Shown: piece after piece, positions 35,829 through 44,285 of the stretch
Numbering within the stretch: the first letter of the stretch is position 1
Layout of the letters: each line of letters starts with the position of its first letter
From: Aliarcobacter sp017996075
GTDB lineage: Bacteria > Campylobacterota > Campylobacteria > Campylobacterales > Arcobacteraceae
Assembly: GCF_051062515.1 (NCBI RefSeq)
Contig: NZ_JAMXEK010000004.1
Length of the DNA: 64,000 bases
Direction: 5' to 3' (one strand)
Notes under the pieces: model-generated
What the model was told of the DNA's origin: nothing
Database searches by the model: none
Seen by the model: the letters and a program-made list of their open reading frames with translations, nothing else
Made by a program: the position numbers and the translations under genes

Positions 35829-36458
35829 ATGTCAAAAAATTTCACATATATTAGAAGAAATCAAAACAACATAAACTACACGCAGGAGCAAAGAAAGCTT
35901 ATTTCAAATTATGTTTTAAAAAATTCATTAACTATTTATAAAAATATTGAAATAGAGATAAATAGAGCTTCTCAAGAGAAAAATATTATTCAACTTTTAG
36001 AAAATTGTGAAAAAAACTCTACAATAATTGTTGCAAACTTAAATGTTTTTGGAAGAACTATTGATAGAATTTTAGAAATTGTAAAGTTTTTATTATCAAA
36101 TAAGATAAGAATAATTGTTGTTGAACAAAATTTAGATTTGCTAAGTAGTGATGATAAGCTTACATTAATGATTTTAAATATTATAAAAATGACTATCTCC
36201 TTAGAAAAAGAGCTTCAGAGCTTAAGAACAAAAGAAGCATTAAATGCAAAAAAAGAAGATGGTATTGCTCTTGGAAAACCAAAAGGAACTATTCAAAAAT
36301 CAAAATTTGATGAGCAAAGAGGCAAAATTGAGGAATTACTAGCTATGGGTCTTAGTGTTAGAAAAATAGCAAAACTTTTAGGATACAACAACCATATAGG
36401 TTTAAATAGTTATGTAAAAAAGAGAGATATTAGAGCGATTGCAGTTGATAAAAAGTAG
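35829..36458 (+). CDS. Serine recombinase/resolvase homologue lacking catalytic residues
   Basis: The 209-residue protein follows the resolvase layout: an N-terminal domain (TYIRRNQNNINYTQEQRKLI), a mid region (IIVANLNVFGRTIDRILEIV near 66-85), the long E-helix (MTISLEKELQSLRTKEALNA) and a C-terminal helix-turn-helix (LLAMGLSVRKIAKLLGYNNH near 177-196). In active enzymes the N-terminus reads YxRVS; here the serine position is Asn (YIRRN), and LDRLGR is LNVFGR. It is thus probably a DNA-binding protein rather than a recombinase. It stands between ubiX (divergent) and rplI. Length is normal, so it is not a truncated gene. Confidence 0.82.
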   Translation: MSKNFTYIRRNQNNINYTQEQRKLISNYVLKNSLTIYKNIEIEINRASQEKNIIQLLENCEKNSTIIVANLNVFGRTIDRILEIVKFLLSNKIRIIVVEQNLDLLSSDDKLTLMILNIIKMTISLEKELQSLRTKEALNAKKEDGIALGKPKGTIQKSKFDEQRGKIEELLAMGLSVRKIAKLLGYNNHIGLNSYVKKRDIRAIAVDKK

Positions 36459-36530
36459 CTTTAATACTTTTTATATGGCTTTAAAAAAATTAATAGTAGA
36501 ATGATGAGTTAAAAATTAAAGGAAAAGTAA

Positions 36531-36977
36531 ATGAAAGTATTATTAATAAAAGATGTAAAAACTTTAGGAAAAGCAGGTGAAATCAAAGAAGTAGCTGATG
36601 GATATGGTAAAAATTTTTTAATAGGAAAAGGCTTAGCTTTACAAGCAACAAATGAAGTTATAGCAAAACATAATGCAGAACAAAAAAAACTAGCACTTAA
36701 AGAAGAAGAAGAGATAAAAGCTGCAAAAGAGTTAGCAGAAAAAATAAACTCTACAAAACTTACAATTAGACATAAAGTTGGAGCAAATGGACAACTTATT
36801 GGAAGTGTTACAAATAAAGAGATAAGTGAAGAACTTGAAAAACAGTTCTCTATTATGGTTGATAAAAAAAGTATAGTTGTTGATAATAAATTAAAAACTA
36901 TTGGTATTTACGAAGTTTCTTGTAAATTAGGACACTCGGTAAATGCAACGTTAAAAATAGATATAATCGCTGGTTAA
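36531..36977 (+). CDS. rplI: 50S ribosomal protein L9
   Basis: Ribosomal large-subunit protein that binds 23S rRNA. The 148 residues give the standard N-terminal domain (MKVLLIKDVKTLGKAGEIKE, GYGKNFLIGKGLA), a long central helix and the C-terminal domain (GANGQLIGSVTNKEI). AAAGGAAAAGTAA lies before the ATG. The gene starts a tight unit with hslV and hslU. The 72-base gap before it likely holds a promoter. Confidence 0.98.
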   Translation: MKVLLIKDVKTLGKAGEIKEVADGYGKNFLIGKGLALQATNEVIAKHNAEQKKLALKEEEEIKAAKELAEKINSTKLTIRHKVGANGQLIGSVTNKEISEELEKQFSIMVDKKSIVVDNKLKTIGIYEVSCKLGHSVNATLKIDIIAG

Positions 36978-36979
36978 TT

Positions 36980-37516
36980 ATGTTTCACGCAACTACAATT
37001 TTAGCCTATAAAGGTAAAAATAAAGCAGTAATTGGTGGAGATGGGCAGGTATCTTTTGGAAACACTGTTTTAAAAGGAAATGCTACTAAGATTAGAACTT
37101 TGTATAAAGGTCAAATTTTAGCAGGTTTTGCAGGAAGTACAGCAGATGCTTTTAACCTTTTTGATATGTTTGAAGCTCATCTTGAAACTTGCAAAGGAGA
37201 TTTATTAAAATCAGTTATTGCATTTTCAAAAGAGTGGAGAAAAGATAAGTATTTAAGACGACTTGAAGCTATGATGATAGTTTTAAATAAAGAAAAAATA
37301 TTTATTTTAAGTGGAAATGGAGATGTTGTTGAGCCAGAAGATGGAGAGATAGCAAGTATTGGAAGTGGTGGAAATTTTGCAATATCTGCTGCAAGAGCAT
37401 TAGCAAAACATTCACAACTTGATGAAGAGGAGCTAGTTCGAGAATCTTTGATGATTGCTGGCGAACTTTGTATTTATACAAATCAAAATATAAAAATATT
37501 AAAAATAGAGGAATAA
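36980..37516 (+). CDS. hslV: ATP-dependent protease subunit HslV
   Basis: Proteolytic core of the HslUV (ClpQY) protease, a two-hexamer barrel. The 178-residue protein begins MFHATTILAYKGK; the mature catalytic threonine is expected to be Thr5 after removal of the four-residue propeptide. Other conserved parts: GGDGQVSFGNTVLKGNA near 19-35, GFAGSTADAF near 53-62 and IGSGGNFAISAARAL near 130. Directly followed by its partner hslU. Confidence 0.97.
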   Translation: MFHATTILAYKGKNKAVIGGDGQVSFGNTVLKGNATKIRTLYKGQILAGFAGSTADAFNLFDMFEAHLETCKGDLLKSVIAFSKEWRKDKYLRRLEAMMIVLNKEKIFILSGNGDVVEPEDGEIASIGSGGNFAISAARALAKHSQLDEEELVRESLMIAGELCIYTNQNIKILKIEE

Positions 37517-37523
37517 AAACAAT

Positions 37524-38852
37524 ATGGATATGACACCTAGGCAGATTGTTGCTTATTTAGATGATTATATTATTGGTCAAAATGATGCAAAGAAGACTAT
37601 AGCACTAGCTTTAAGAAATCGATATAGAAGAATGAGAGTTGAGCCAAATCTACAAGAAGAGATTATGCCAAAAAATATTCTTATGATTGGAAGTACAGGA
37701 GTTGGTAAAACTGAAATTGCAAGAAGAATGGCAAAAATGATGGGACTTCCTTTTGTAAAAGTAGAAGCTAGTAAATATACAGAAGTTGGGTTTGTAGGAA
37801 GAGATGTTGAATCTATGATTAGAGACCTTCTTTATGAAAGTATAAATCTTGTTACAAAAGAGTATGAAGAGAAAATTAAAGATAAAATTGATGATGAAGT
37901 AAATAAAAAGATCATTGAAAAATTAGTACCTCCACTTCCTGATAGTGCAAGTGAAAATGCAAAAGAGTCGTTTATAAAAACTTATAATCTAATGGAAAAG
38001 AAGTTATTAAATGGTGATTTAGATGATAAAAAAATAGAGATAGAATTACCTAAAAAAGCTCATGTAGAGATAATTGATTCTAATTTACCATTTGATATGA
38101 CTTCTATGCAAGAGAGTCTTAACAAAATGTTAGGAAGCTTAAATAAAGAAAAAATAAAAAAAGAAGTAAGCATAAAAGATGCAAAAATTCTTTTAAAAGG
38201 TGTTGCTAGTGAGAGTTTATTAGATACTGAAGCTATTAAAATAGAAGCTTTAAAAAGAGCTGAAAATGGTGGAATTATTTTTATAGACGAGATAGATAAA
38301 ATTGCAAGTGGAAAGAAAAATCAAGGACAAGATCCATCAAAAGAGGGTGTTCAAAGAGATTTACTTCCAATAGTTGAAGGTAGTTCAGTTCAAACTAAAT
38401 TTGGACAAATAAAAACTGATCATATTTTGTTTATAGCTGCTGGTGCATTTCATGTATCAAAACCTAGTGATTTAATACCAGAACTTCAAGGAAGATTTCC
38501 TCTTAGAGTTGAGTTAGAAAGTCTTGATGAAGATGCTCTTTATAAGATTTTAACAAATACAAAAAATTCACTTTTAAGACAATATAAAGCTCTTTTAAAA
38601 GTTGAAGATGTTGAGCTTGAATTTGATGATGATGCTATAAGAGCTTTTGCTAAATATAGTGTTGCTGCAAATGAAAAAACAGAAGATATAGGAGCTAGAA
38701 GACTTCATACTGTTATAGAAAAAGTTATTGAAGATATATCTTTTGATGCAGATGAGAAAAAAGGTTCAAAAGTAGTTGTAACTAGTAAATTAGTATCAGA
38801 AAAACTTGAAAAAATTGTAGATAATGTAGATGTTACAAGATATATATTGTAA
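37524..38852 (+). CDS. hslU: ATP-dependent protease ATPase subunit HslU
   Basis: Unfoldase partner of HslV. The 442 residues have the AAA+ signatures: Walker A GSTGVGKTEIARRMA near 55-69, the pore/YVGRD-like EVGFVGRDVESMIRDL near 87-102, Walker B IIFIDEIDKIAS near 249-260 and the sensor-2 segment IGARRLHTVIEK near 393-404. An ATG six bases downstream is also possible. Starts 7 bases after hslV. Confidence 0.98.
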   Translation: MDMTPRQIVAYLDDYIIGQNDAKKTIALALRNRYRRMRVEPNLQEEIMPKNILMIGSTGVGKTEIARRMAKMMGLPFVKVEASKYTEVGFVGRDVESMIRDLLYESINLVTKEYEEKIKDKIDDEVNKKIIEKLVPPLPDSASENAKESFIKTYNLMEKKLLNGDLDDKKIEIELPKKAHVEIIDSNLPFDMTSMQESLNKMLGSLNKEKIKKEVSIKDAKILLKGVASESLLDTEAIKIEALKRAENGGIIFIDEIDKIASGKKNQGQDPSKEGVQRDLLPIVEGSSVQTKFGQIKTDHILFIAAGAFHVSKPSDLIPELQGRFPLRVELESLDEDALYKILTNTKNSLLRQYKALLKVEDVELEFDDDAIRAFAKYSVAANEKTEDIGARRLHTVIEKVIEDISFDADEKKGSKVVVTSKLVSEKLEKIVDNVDVTRYIL

Positions 38853-38903
38853 TTTAATACTATTTAGCATAGAATACAAAATTATTAAAAATACGGGGGA
38901 TAT

Positions 38904-39209
38904 ATGAAAATCATAACTTTTTGTCAAATTGATGAGTCACTTTTTAATCCAGAATTCGAAGTTGAGTCTTTTCACTCAAAAGGTGAAGAAAAGGCTGATA
39001 TAGCGATAATAGATATAGAATCTATTTTTGAATATGAAGAAAATAAGCATAGTGTTTGCAAAGAAAAATATGTATCTATCGCAATAATAGAAGATGAGAG
39101 TGATTATGATGCTTTCAAAAATTTTGGAATAGATGCTTGGATAAAATATTCAGATATTTCTCAAATAAACAATTTAATAAATCTTTTAAACAAAAGATTT
39201 TTGTCTTAA
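38904..39209 (+). CDS. Uncharacterised 101-residue protein, possible degenerate receiver fold
   Basis: I do not recognise a named family. The order of secondary elements suggests a receiver-like alpha/beta protein: ADIAIIDIESIF near 31-42 (position of the phosphoaspartate strand), YVSIAIIEDESDYDAFKNFG near 55-74 and IDAWIKYSDISQINNLINLL near 75-94 (position of the conserved lysine). The acidic pocket and the threonine are not intact. CGGGGGATAT precedes the ATG. It lies 10 bases before the tatD frame and may be coupled to it. Confidence 0.6.
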   Translation: MKIITFCQIDESLFNPEFEVESFHSKGEEKADIAIIDIESIFEYEENKHSVCKEKYVSIAIIEDESDYDAFKNFGIDAWIKYSDISQINNLINLLNKRFLS

Positions 39210-39219
39210 AGGTTTAAAG

Positions 39220-40008
39220 ATTATTATAGATACTCATTGCCATCTTGATAATGAAGCTTATTTAAGCGATATAGATGGTGTTATAACAAATGCAAAAGAG
39301 TCTGGAGTTAATGCTTTTTTAATTCCAGGTGCAAGTTTTGAAACACTTAAAAAATCAGTAGATTTAAGTGAAAAATATGATGAAGTTTTTTTTGCTGTTG
39401 GAATTCATCCTTATGACATAGATGAGTATGATGAAGCAGTTATGGAAAAATATGTAAATCACCCAAAGTGCATAGCTATAGGTGAGTGTGGATTAGATTA
39501 TTATAGACTTCCAGATGATGAAATTGAAAAACAAGAGAATATAAAAAAACAAAAAGAGGTTTTTATTTCTCAAATAAATTTAGCAAAAAAGTACAAAAAA
39601 CCACTTATTGTTCATATTAGAGAGGCTTCAAATGATTCAAGAGAGATTTTGGAAAAATATGCCTCAAAAGATTTAGGTGGAGTTTTGCACTGTTTTAATG
39701 CAAGCCCACATCTTCTTCCTTTAGCAGATATGAATTTTTATTTTGGAATAGGTGGAGTTGTTACTTTTAAAAATGCAAAAAAGTTAGTAGATATTTTGCC
39801 TTTAATTCCTAAAGAGAAACTTTTAATAGAAACAGATGCCCCATATTTAACGCCACACCCTTTTAGAGGAGTAAGAAATGAGCCATATTATACAATATAT
39901 GTAGCTCAAAAAATGGCGGAGATTTTAAATATGAGTTATGAGGAGATTCAAAGTATTACTACAAATAATGCCAAAAATCTTTTTAAAGAGTTTTCTAATA
40001 TTTCTTAG
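39220..40008 (+). CDS. tatD: TatD family metal-dependent hydrolase, ATT start codon
   Basis: TatD-family DNase/hydrolase with two-metal chemistry. The frame opens after a TAA at 39187-39189 and contains no ATG, GTG or TTG until an internal ATG at 39442, but the conserved N-terminus IIIDTHCHLDNEAYL begins at 39220, with AAAGG (39208-39212) 7 bases upstream. Homologues begin MIIDTHCHLD, so ATT at 39220 very likely acts as start. The 262 residues include VGIHPYDID near 65-73, GECGLDYYR near 88-96, LIVHIREA near 128, LHCFNASP near 153 and ETDAPYLTPHP near 204, all metal or substrate residues. Confidence 0.9.
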   Translation: MIIDTHCHLDNEAYLSDIDGVITNAKESGVNAFLIPGASFETLKKSVDLSEKYDEVFFAVGIHPYDIDEYDEAVMEKYVNHPKCIAIGECGLDYYRLPDDEIEKQENIKKQKEVFISQINLAKKYKKPLIVHIREASNDSREILEKYASKDLGGVLHCFNASPHLLPLADMNFYFGIGGVVTFKNAKKLVDILPLIPKEKLLIETDAPYLTPHPFRGVRNEPYYTIYVAQKMAEILNMSYEEIQSITTNNAKNLFKEFSNIS

Positions 40009-40043
40009 ATATAATCAAAGAATTCTAAAATAAAGAGGAAACC

Positions 40044-41282
40044 TTGAAAAAAATTTTAGTAGCAATAACCATTTTAATCTCTTCTGTTTTTGCAAATAAT
40101 CCTGAACAAAATATGGTTATATTAGAAGAGCTAAACCTTCCACAAGAGTTTTTAAATGAACAATCTTTTAAATCAAAATATAAAGAACTATCAACTACAA
40201 AGAAAATTCAGTATTATGATAACTTAATAAAAAAATCATCATTAAATGCAAAAATTGTAAAAGAGGAGCTGGAGCTAAAAAATCTTCCAAAGGTACTTTT
40301 TTTCTTGCCTTTAATAGAGTCAAGTTTTAAAAATTTAGTTAATAAAAATGGTCCTTCTGGACTTTGGCAAATTATGCCTTTAACTGCTAGTAATCTTAAA
40401 TTAAAGAGAAATGAGTTTGTTGATGAGAGACTAGATTTAATAAAATCAACAGATGCTGCTACAAATTATTTAAGAAAATATTATAAAAAATTTGGAAAAT
40501 GGTATTTGTCTGTTTTAGCTTATAATGCAGGTGAGGGAAGAATTATTCATGGAGTTGCAAGAGCTACTTTAGATAAATATTTAGATGAGCATCCAACTAT
40601 GTATCATGATAAGGTTATAAAAATTTATAATTTATATATTGCGGATTATACAAAAAATAAAAAAGGTATAGACAATTTATATACTATTTACAAAGATTTG
40701 GGTTTAAAATCTGGGCATTTTGACTATCTTTATCTTTTAAAGCATAATTCAAAAAGAGATTATTTGCCAAAAACTAGTGTAAATTATATAAATATGTTGG
40801 TCTCTTTTTCAATTCTTGAAAATAGTGATAGATTTAAAAACTTAGATAAAAAAACAAAGTATGATTTAGAAAAAGTCAATGCAAACAAAGGCTTAAGATT
40901 AAAAACTATTGCAGATGAACTTTCTATGAGCTATGAAGAGTTAAAAACTATAAATAAACATCTTTTAAAAGAGATGATACCAACAGATAAAAATAGTTAT
41001 AATCTGTATATTCCTCACACAAAAGTTGAGTTATTTAGCAACAAAGTTGCAAATATGAAAGAGTTGCCTTATGTTGAAAATAAACCATCTTTAGAAAAAA
41101 CAAAAAAAGAGTCAAATAGTAAAGAATTAGCTACAAATAAAGTTATTTATAAAGTAAAACAAGGCGATACTCTTGAATCTATTGCAAAAAAATATAAAGT
41201 AAGTGTAAAAAAGCTTAAAATTGATAATAAAAAAAATAGTAGTAAGTTGAAAATAGGAGAGAATATTGAGATTATCAAATAG
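40044..41282 (+). CDS. MltD-like lytic transglycosylase with LysM domain
   Basis: Cleaves peptidoglycan glycan strands. The 412-residue protein starts with TTG (AGAGGAAACC upstream) and has a signal peptide (about 1-18, ending SVFAN), a transglycosylase SLT core (LPLIESSFKNLVNKNG with catalytic Glu near 98, GLWQIMPLTA near 112, LAYNAGEGRI near 162) and one C-terminal LysM repeat (YKVKQGDTLESIAKKYKVSV near 362-381) that binds glycan. Its end overlaps the rlpA gene by 17 bases, consistent with joint action in the periplasm. Confidence 0.92.
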   Translation: MKKILVAITILISSVFANNPEQNMVILEELNLPQEFLNEQSFKSKYKELSTTKKIQYYDNLIKKSSLNAKIVKEELELKNLPKVLFFLPLIESSFKNLVNKNGPSGLWQIMPLTASNLKLKRNEFVDERLDLIKSTDAATNYLRKYYKKFGKWYLSVLAYNAGEGRIIHGVARATLDKYLDEHPTMYHDKVIKIYNLYIADYTKNKKGIDNLYTIYKDLGLKSGHFDYLYLLKHNSKRDYLPKTSVNYINMLVSFSILENSDRFKNLDKKTKYDLEKVNANKGLRLKTIADELSMSYEELKTINKHLLKEMIPTDKNSYNLYIPHTKVELFSNKVANMKELPYVENKPSLEKTKKESNSKELATNKVIYKVKQGDTLESIAKKYKVSVKKLKIDNKKNSSKLKIGENIEIIK

Positions 41283-42177
41283 AATTTATAGTGTTGCTTT
41301 TTTAATTTTTTGCTCATCTTTTTTATTTACAGGTTGTTCTACTAAACAAACTTATGATTATAGTTCATATCGTAAAGATACAGGGGATAAAAGTATAAAT
41401 AATAGTGAAGCTATGCATAGAGCTACAATGAGACCTTATAATGTTTTTGGTATTAGATATTATCCTTTTGTTGCTAATGTTGGAGATCAATTTGATGGAA
41501 TTGCATCTTGGTATGGACCTGATTTTCATGCAAAAAAGACTTCAAATGGTGAGATTTATAATATGTATGCTATGACAGCTGCACATAAAACTCTACCTAT
41601 GAATACAGTTGTAAGAGTTGATAACTTAGATAACGGAAGAAGTACAATAGTTAGAATAAACGATAGAGGACCCTTTGTTGCTGGAAGAATTATTGACCTA
41701 TCAAATAAAGCAGCTCATGAGATAGATATGGTTAGAAAAGGTACAGCAAGAGTAAAGGTTACTGTTTTAGGTTATAATGGACTAATTGATGATAAAAATG
41801 CTCCAAATGTAAACTCAATTGAACAAAAACCTGAAGTTGAAAAAATTGAAGTAGTTGAAGATGATGTAGTAGCTACAAATATTAATACCAATATTGGTAT
41901 GGTTTCAGCACCTATTACAACTTCAAAAAGTAGTTCAAAAGAGAGCTCAAAATCTTCTTCTGGCGGAAAATTTAGTATTCAAGTAGGAGCATTTAGCTTA
42001 CAAGCAGGAGCTTTAAAAACAGTAGATGAGTATAAAGCAAAATTCCCATCGAAAAAGATAGAGTATGTTGAAAATGGTGGAATTTATAGAGTTTATATAA
42101 GAGGTTTTTCATCTTATGATGATGGACAGAATTTTAAAGCAAAAAATAGTTTAACAAATGCAATTGTAGTTCAATAA
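41266..42177 (+). CDS. rlpA: RlpA-like septal lytic transglycosylase lipoprotein with SPOR domain
   Basis: The 303-residue lipoprotein begins at TTG 41266, with AGGAGAG just upstream and a lipobox LFTGC that puts Cys at about residue 24. A double-psi beta-barrel (GIASWYGPDFHAKKTSNGE near 80-98, VRINDRGPFVAGRIIDLS near 123-140) is the glycan-cleaving part, and a C-terminal SPOR domain (FSIQVGAFSLQAGALKT near 237-253) binds denuded peptidoglycan at the septum. A Ser-rich linker lies before SPOR. Start overlaps the upstream transglycosylase gene, so both envelope enzymes are co-translated. Confidence 0.95.
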   Translation: MRLSNRIYSVAFLIFCSSFLFTGCSTKQTYDYSSYRKDTGDKSINNSEAMHRATMRPYNVFGIRYYPFVANVGDQFDGIASWYGPDFHAKKTSNGEIYNMYAMTAAHKTLPMNTVVRVDNLDNGRSTIVRINDRGPFVAGRIIDLSNKAAHEIDMVRKGTARVKVTVLGYNGLIDDKNAPNVNSIEQKPEVEKIEVVEDDVVATNINTNIGMVSAPITTSKSSSKESSKSSSGGKFSIQVGAFSLQAGALKTVDEYKAKFPSKKIEYVENGGIYRVYIRGFSSYDDGQNFKAKNSLTNAIVVQ

Positions 42178-42188
42178 GGATTTAAAAT

Positions 42189-42761
42189 ATGGTAGAGATA
42201 AAAAGAGATACAAAAGAGACACAAATAGAGTGTAGTTTAACTTTAGATGGTTGTGGAAAATTTTCTATAAATACAGGTGTTGGTTTTTTTGACCATATGC
42301 TTGAAGCTTTAAGTAAACATAGTGGGATTGATATAAATTTAGAGTGTAAAGGTGATTTACATATTGATTCTCACCATACAGTTGAAGATTGTGGAATAGT
42401 TTTAGGACAAGCTTTGAAAAAAGCAATTTTCCCTATACAAGCAGTTGAGAGATATGGAAATGCAACAGTTGTTATGGATGAAGCAGCAACTACATGTGCT
42501 TTGGATTTATCAAATAGACCTTTTTTGGTTTATGAAGTAAATATAAGTGGAAAAGTTGGAGAGTTTGATGTTGAATTAGTAGAGGAATTTTTCCATGCTT
42601 TAAGTGGAAATGCTGGAATTACTCTTCACTTAATACAAGACAGAGGAAGAAATAAACATCATATCATAGAAGCAACATTTAAAGCTTTTGCAGTTGCATT
42701 AAGACGAGCTTTAGTAAAAAATGAAAAACTTGGAATACCTAGCACAAAAGGTGTTTTATGA
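42189..42761 (+). CDS. hisB: Imidazoleglycerol-phosphate dehydratase
   Basis: Histidine biosynthesis, the manganese-dependent dehydration of IGP. The 190-residue monofunctional form has the paired metal motifs FFDHMLEALSKHSGID near 34-49, DSHHTVEDCGI near 62-72 and GRNKHHIIEATFKA near 154-167. It is not fused to the phosphatase domain. It is placed among cell-envelope genes, 11 bases after rlpA and overlapping kdsC by 4 bases. Confidence 0.97.
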   Translation: MVEIKRDTKETQIECSLTLDGCGKFSINTGVGFFDHMLEALSKHSGIDINLECKGDLHIDSHHTVEDCGIVLGQALKKAIFPIQAVERYGNATVVMDEAATTCALDLSNRPFLVYEVNISGKVGEFDVELVEEFFHALSGNAGITLHLIQDRGRNKHHIIEATFKAFAVALRRALVKNEKLGIPSTKGVL

Positions 42762-43255
42762 TAGAACTTTTAGTTTTTGATGTTGATGGAACTTTAACAA
42801 ATGGTGATATTACTTATTCAAGTAGCCTTGAAGAGTTTAAAACTTTTAATGTAAATGATGGTTTTGCAATAGTTTTTTGGACAAAACATTTAGGAAAAAA
42901 AGCTGCAATTATCACAGGACGAGAGTCTAAGATTGTTGAATATAGAGCAAATGAGTTAAAAATAGAGTATCTATACCAAAATGTAAAAGATAAATTAGAA
43001 GTTCTTGATGAGATATTAAAAAAAGAGAATTTAAACTATAATCAAGTTGCTGCTATTGGTGATGATTTAAATGATTTAAAGATGTTGAAAAAAGCTGGTT
43101 TATCTTTTGCTCCACAAAATGCAAATGAACTTGTAAAAGATAGTGTAAATGTAGTTTGTAAAAAAAGTGGTGGAAGTGGAGCAGCAAGAGAGATGATTGA
43201 GTATGTTTTAAAAGAGGAGAATCTTGAAGAGGAGTTTTTAAACTTATGGCTTTAA
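42758..43255 (+). CDS. kdsC: 3-deoxy-D-manno-octulosonate 8-phosphate phosphatase (KdsC)
   Basis: HAD-IIIA phosphatase that makes KDO for LPS. The 165-residue protein shows the nucleophile DxD motif VFDVDGTLTNGDI near 7-19, ITGRESKIVEYRANEL near 52-67 and AIGDDLNDLKML near 104. No cap domain is present, as expected in KdsC tetramers. Its start ATG overlaps the hisB stop (ATGA), and the next gene overlaps by 10 bases, so it is linked to LPS export genes lptC and lptA. Confidence 0.93.
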   Translation: MIELLVFDVDGTLTNGDITYSSSLEEFKTFNVNDGFAIVFWTKHLGKKAAIITGRESKIVEYRANELKIEYLYQNVKDKLEVLDEILKKENLNYNQVAAIGDDLNDLKMLKKAGLSFAPQNANELVKDSVNVVCKKSGGSGAAREMIEYVLKEENLEEEFLNLWL

Positions 43256-43797
43256 AAATATTTTTTTTTATATCTCTTGTTTTAGCAATAATTTTTTATT
43301 TTTTGCCAGTTGATAAAATAAAAAAGGATTTTAAAAAAGAGGATATAGCTCTTTTTATATTTGAAAACCCAGTAATGTATAGTTTAGATGAAAATATGGT
43401 TACTAAAAAAATTGTTGCTAAACAAGCTGTAAGATATGAAACTAGAGATGAGATGTATTATGGTGATATTACTTTAAATAACAATAATATTGCAAAGAAT
43501 TTTAAAAGTGAAAATATTAAAGCAGATTTTATAGTAAAAAAGGGTGCTATTTATAATTTAAAAAATAATGTGAAATATAAAAGAGATGATTTTATCAAAA
43601 TAGATACAAAAGAGATGATTTATGATGATTTAAATAAAATTGCAAAAAATAGTTCTCCTTTTAAAGCAGAGTATTATGCACATAAATATAATGGAGAAAA
43701 TTTGTATTTAGAGAGTGAAAAAAATATTATAAATTCTAAAAATACACATTTTGAGATAGATATAGAAAAGAGAAAGGGAAAAGATGATAAAAAATAG
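43246..43797 (+). CDS. lptC: LptC-like LPS export protein
   Basis: The 183-residue protein has one N-terminal membrane helix (MALKIFFFISLVLAIIFYFLP, about 1-20) and a beta-rich periplasmic part typical of LptC (jellyroll), including AVRYETRDEMYYGDITL near 63. LptC bridges the LptBFG exporter to LptA. The gene sits between kdsC and lptA, overlapping both by about 10-14 bases. Sequence similarity in this family is low, so position is a strong part of the call. Confidence 0.85.
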   Translation: MALKIFFFISLVLAIIFYFLPVDKIKKDFKKEDIALFIFENPVMYSLDENMVTKKIVAKQAVRYETRDEMYYGDITLNNNNIAKNFKSENIKADFIVKKGAIYNLKNNVKYKRDDFIKIDTKEMIYDDLNKIAKNSSPFKAEYYAHKYNGENLYLESEKNIINSKNTHFEIDIEKRKGKDDKK

Positions 43798-44284
43798 TAT
43801 AAAAGTTTTAGTTGGTTTGTTTTTTTGTTCTTCACTTTTGTTTGCACAAAGTGAAACATTAGTAATTGATGCTTTAGATTTTAAAGCAGACGATAACAAA
43901 GGAATTTCTACTTTTACAGGAAATGTAAAAATAAGAATGGCAGAAGATAAGTTAAATGCACAAAAAGTTGATGTATTTTTTGAAACAGATAAAAATACAA
44001 AAAATAAGGTAGCAACTAAATATGAGGCTACTGGTGATGCTGATTTTGAGGTTATTTCAAAAGATAAACACTATGTTGGGAAAGGTGATAAAATTATTTA
44101 TGTACCTTTAAAAGAGGAGTATTTAATTATTGGAAATGGATATGTTCATGAGAAAAATGATGATAGAAAAATTTATGGAGATAATATTTATATAAATCAG
44201 CTAACAGGTGAAGCAAAGGTTAAAGGAAGTGAAAATAAACCTGTAAAGTTTATTATAAATATTGAACGAGGCGAAAAAAAATAG
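43784..44284 (+). CDS. lptA: LptA (OstA-like) periplasmic LPS transport protein
   Basis: The 166 residues give a signal peptide (MIKNSIKVLVGLFFCSSLLFAQ, cleavage near 21) followed by an OstA/LptA beta-jellyroll (LVIDALDFKADDNKGISTFT then GNVKIRMAEDKLNAQKVDV). It carries LPS through the periplasm between LptC and LptD. It overlaps lptC by 14 bases, and is followed one base later by engB. Confidence 0.92.
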   Translation: MIKNSIKVLVGLFFCSSLLFAQSETLVIDALDFKADDNKGISTFTGNVKIRMAEDKLNAQKVDVFFETDKNTKNKVATKYEATGDADFEVISKDKHYVGKGDKIIYVPLKEEYLIIGNGYVHEKNDDRKIYGDNIYINQLTGEAKVKGSENKPVKFIINIERGEKK

Positions 44285-44285
44285 T

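Noticed and set aside
41880..41905. ATTAATACCAATATTGGTAT as an operator
   Set aside because: It lies inside the rlpA coding sequence (TNINTNIGM) and is explained by codon use.
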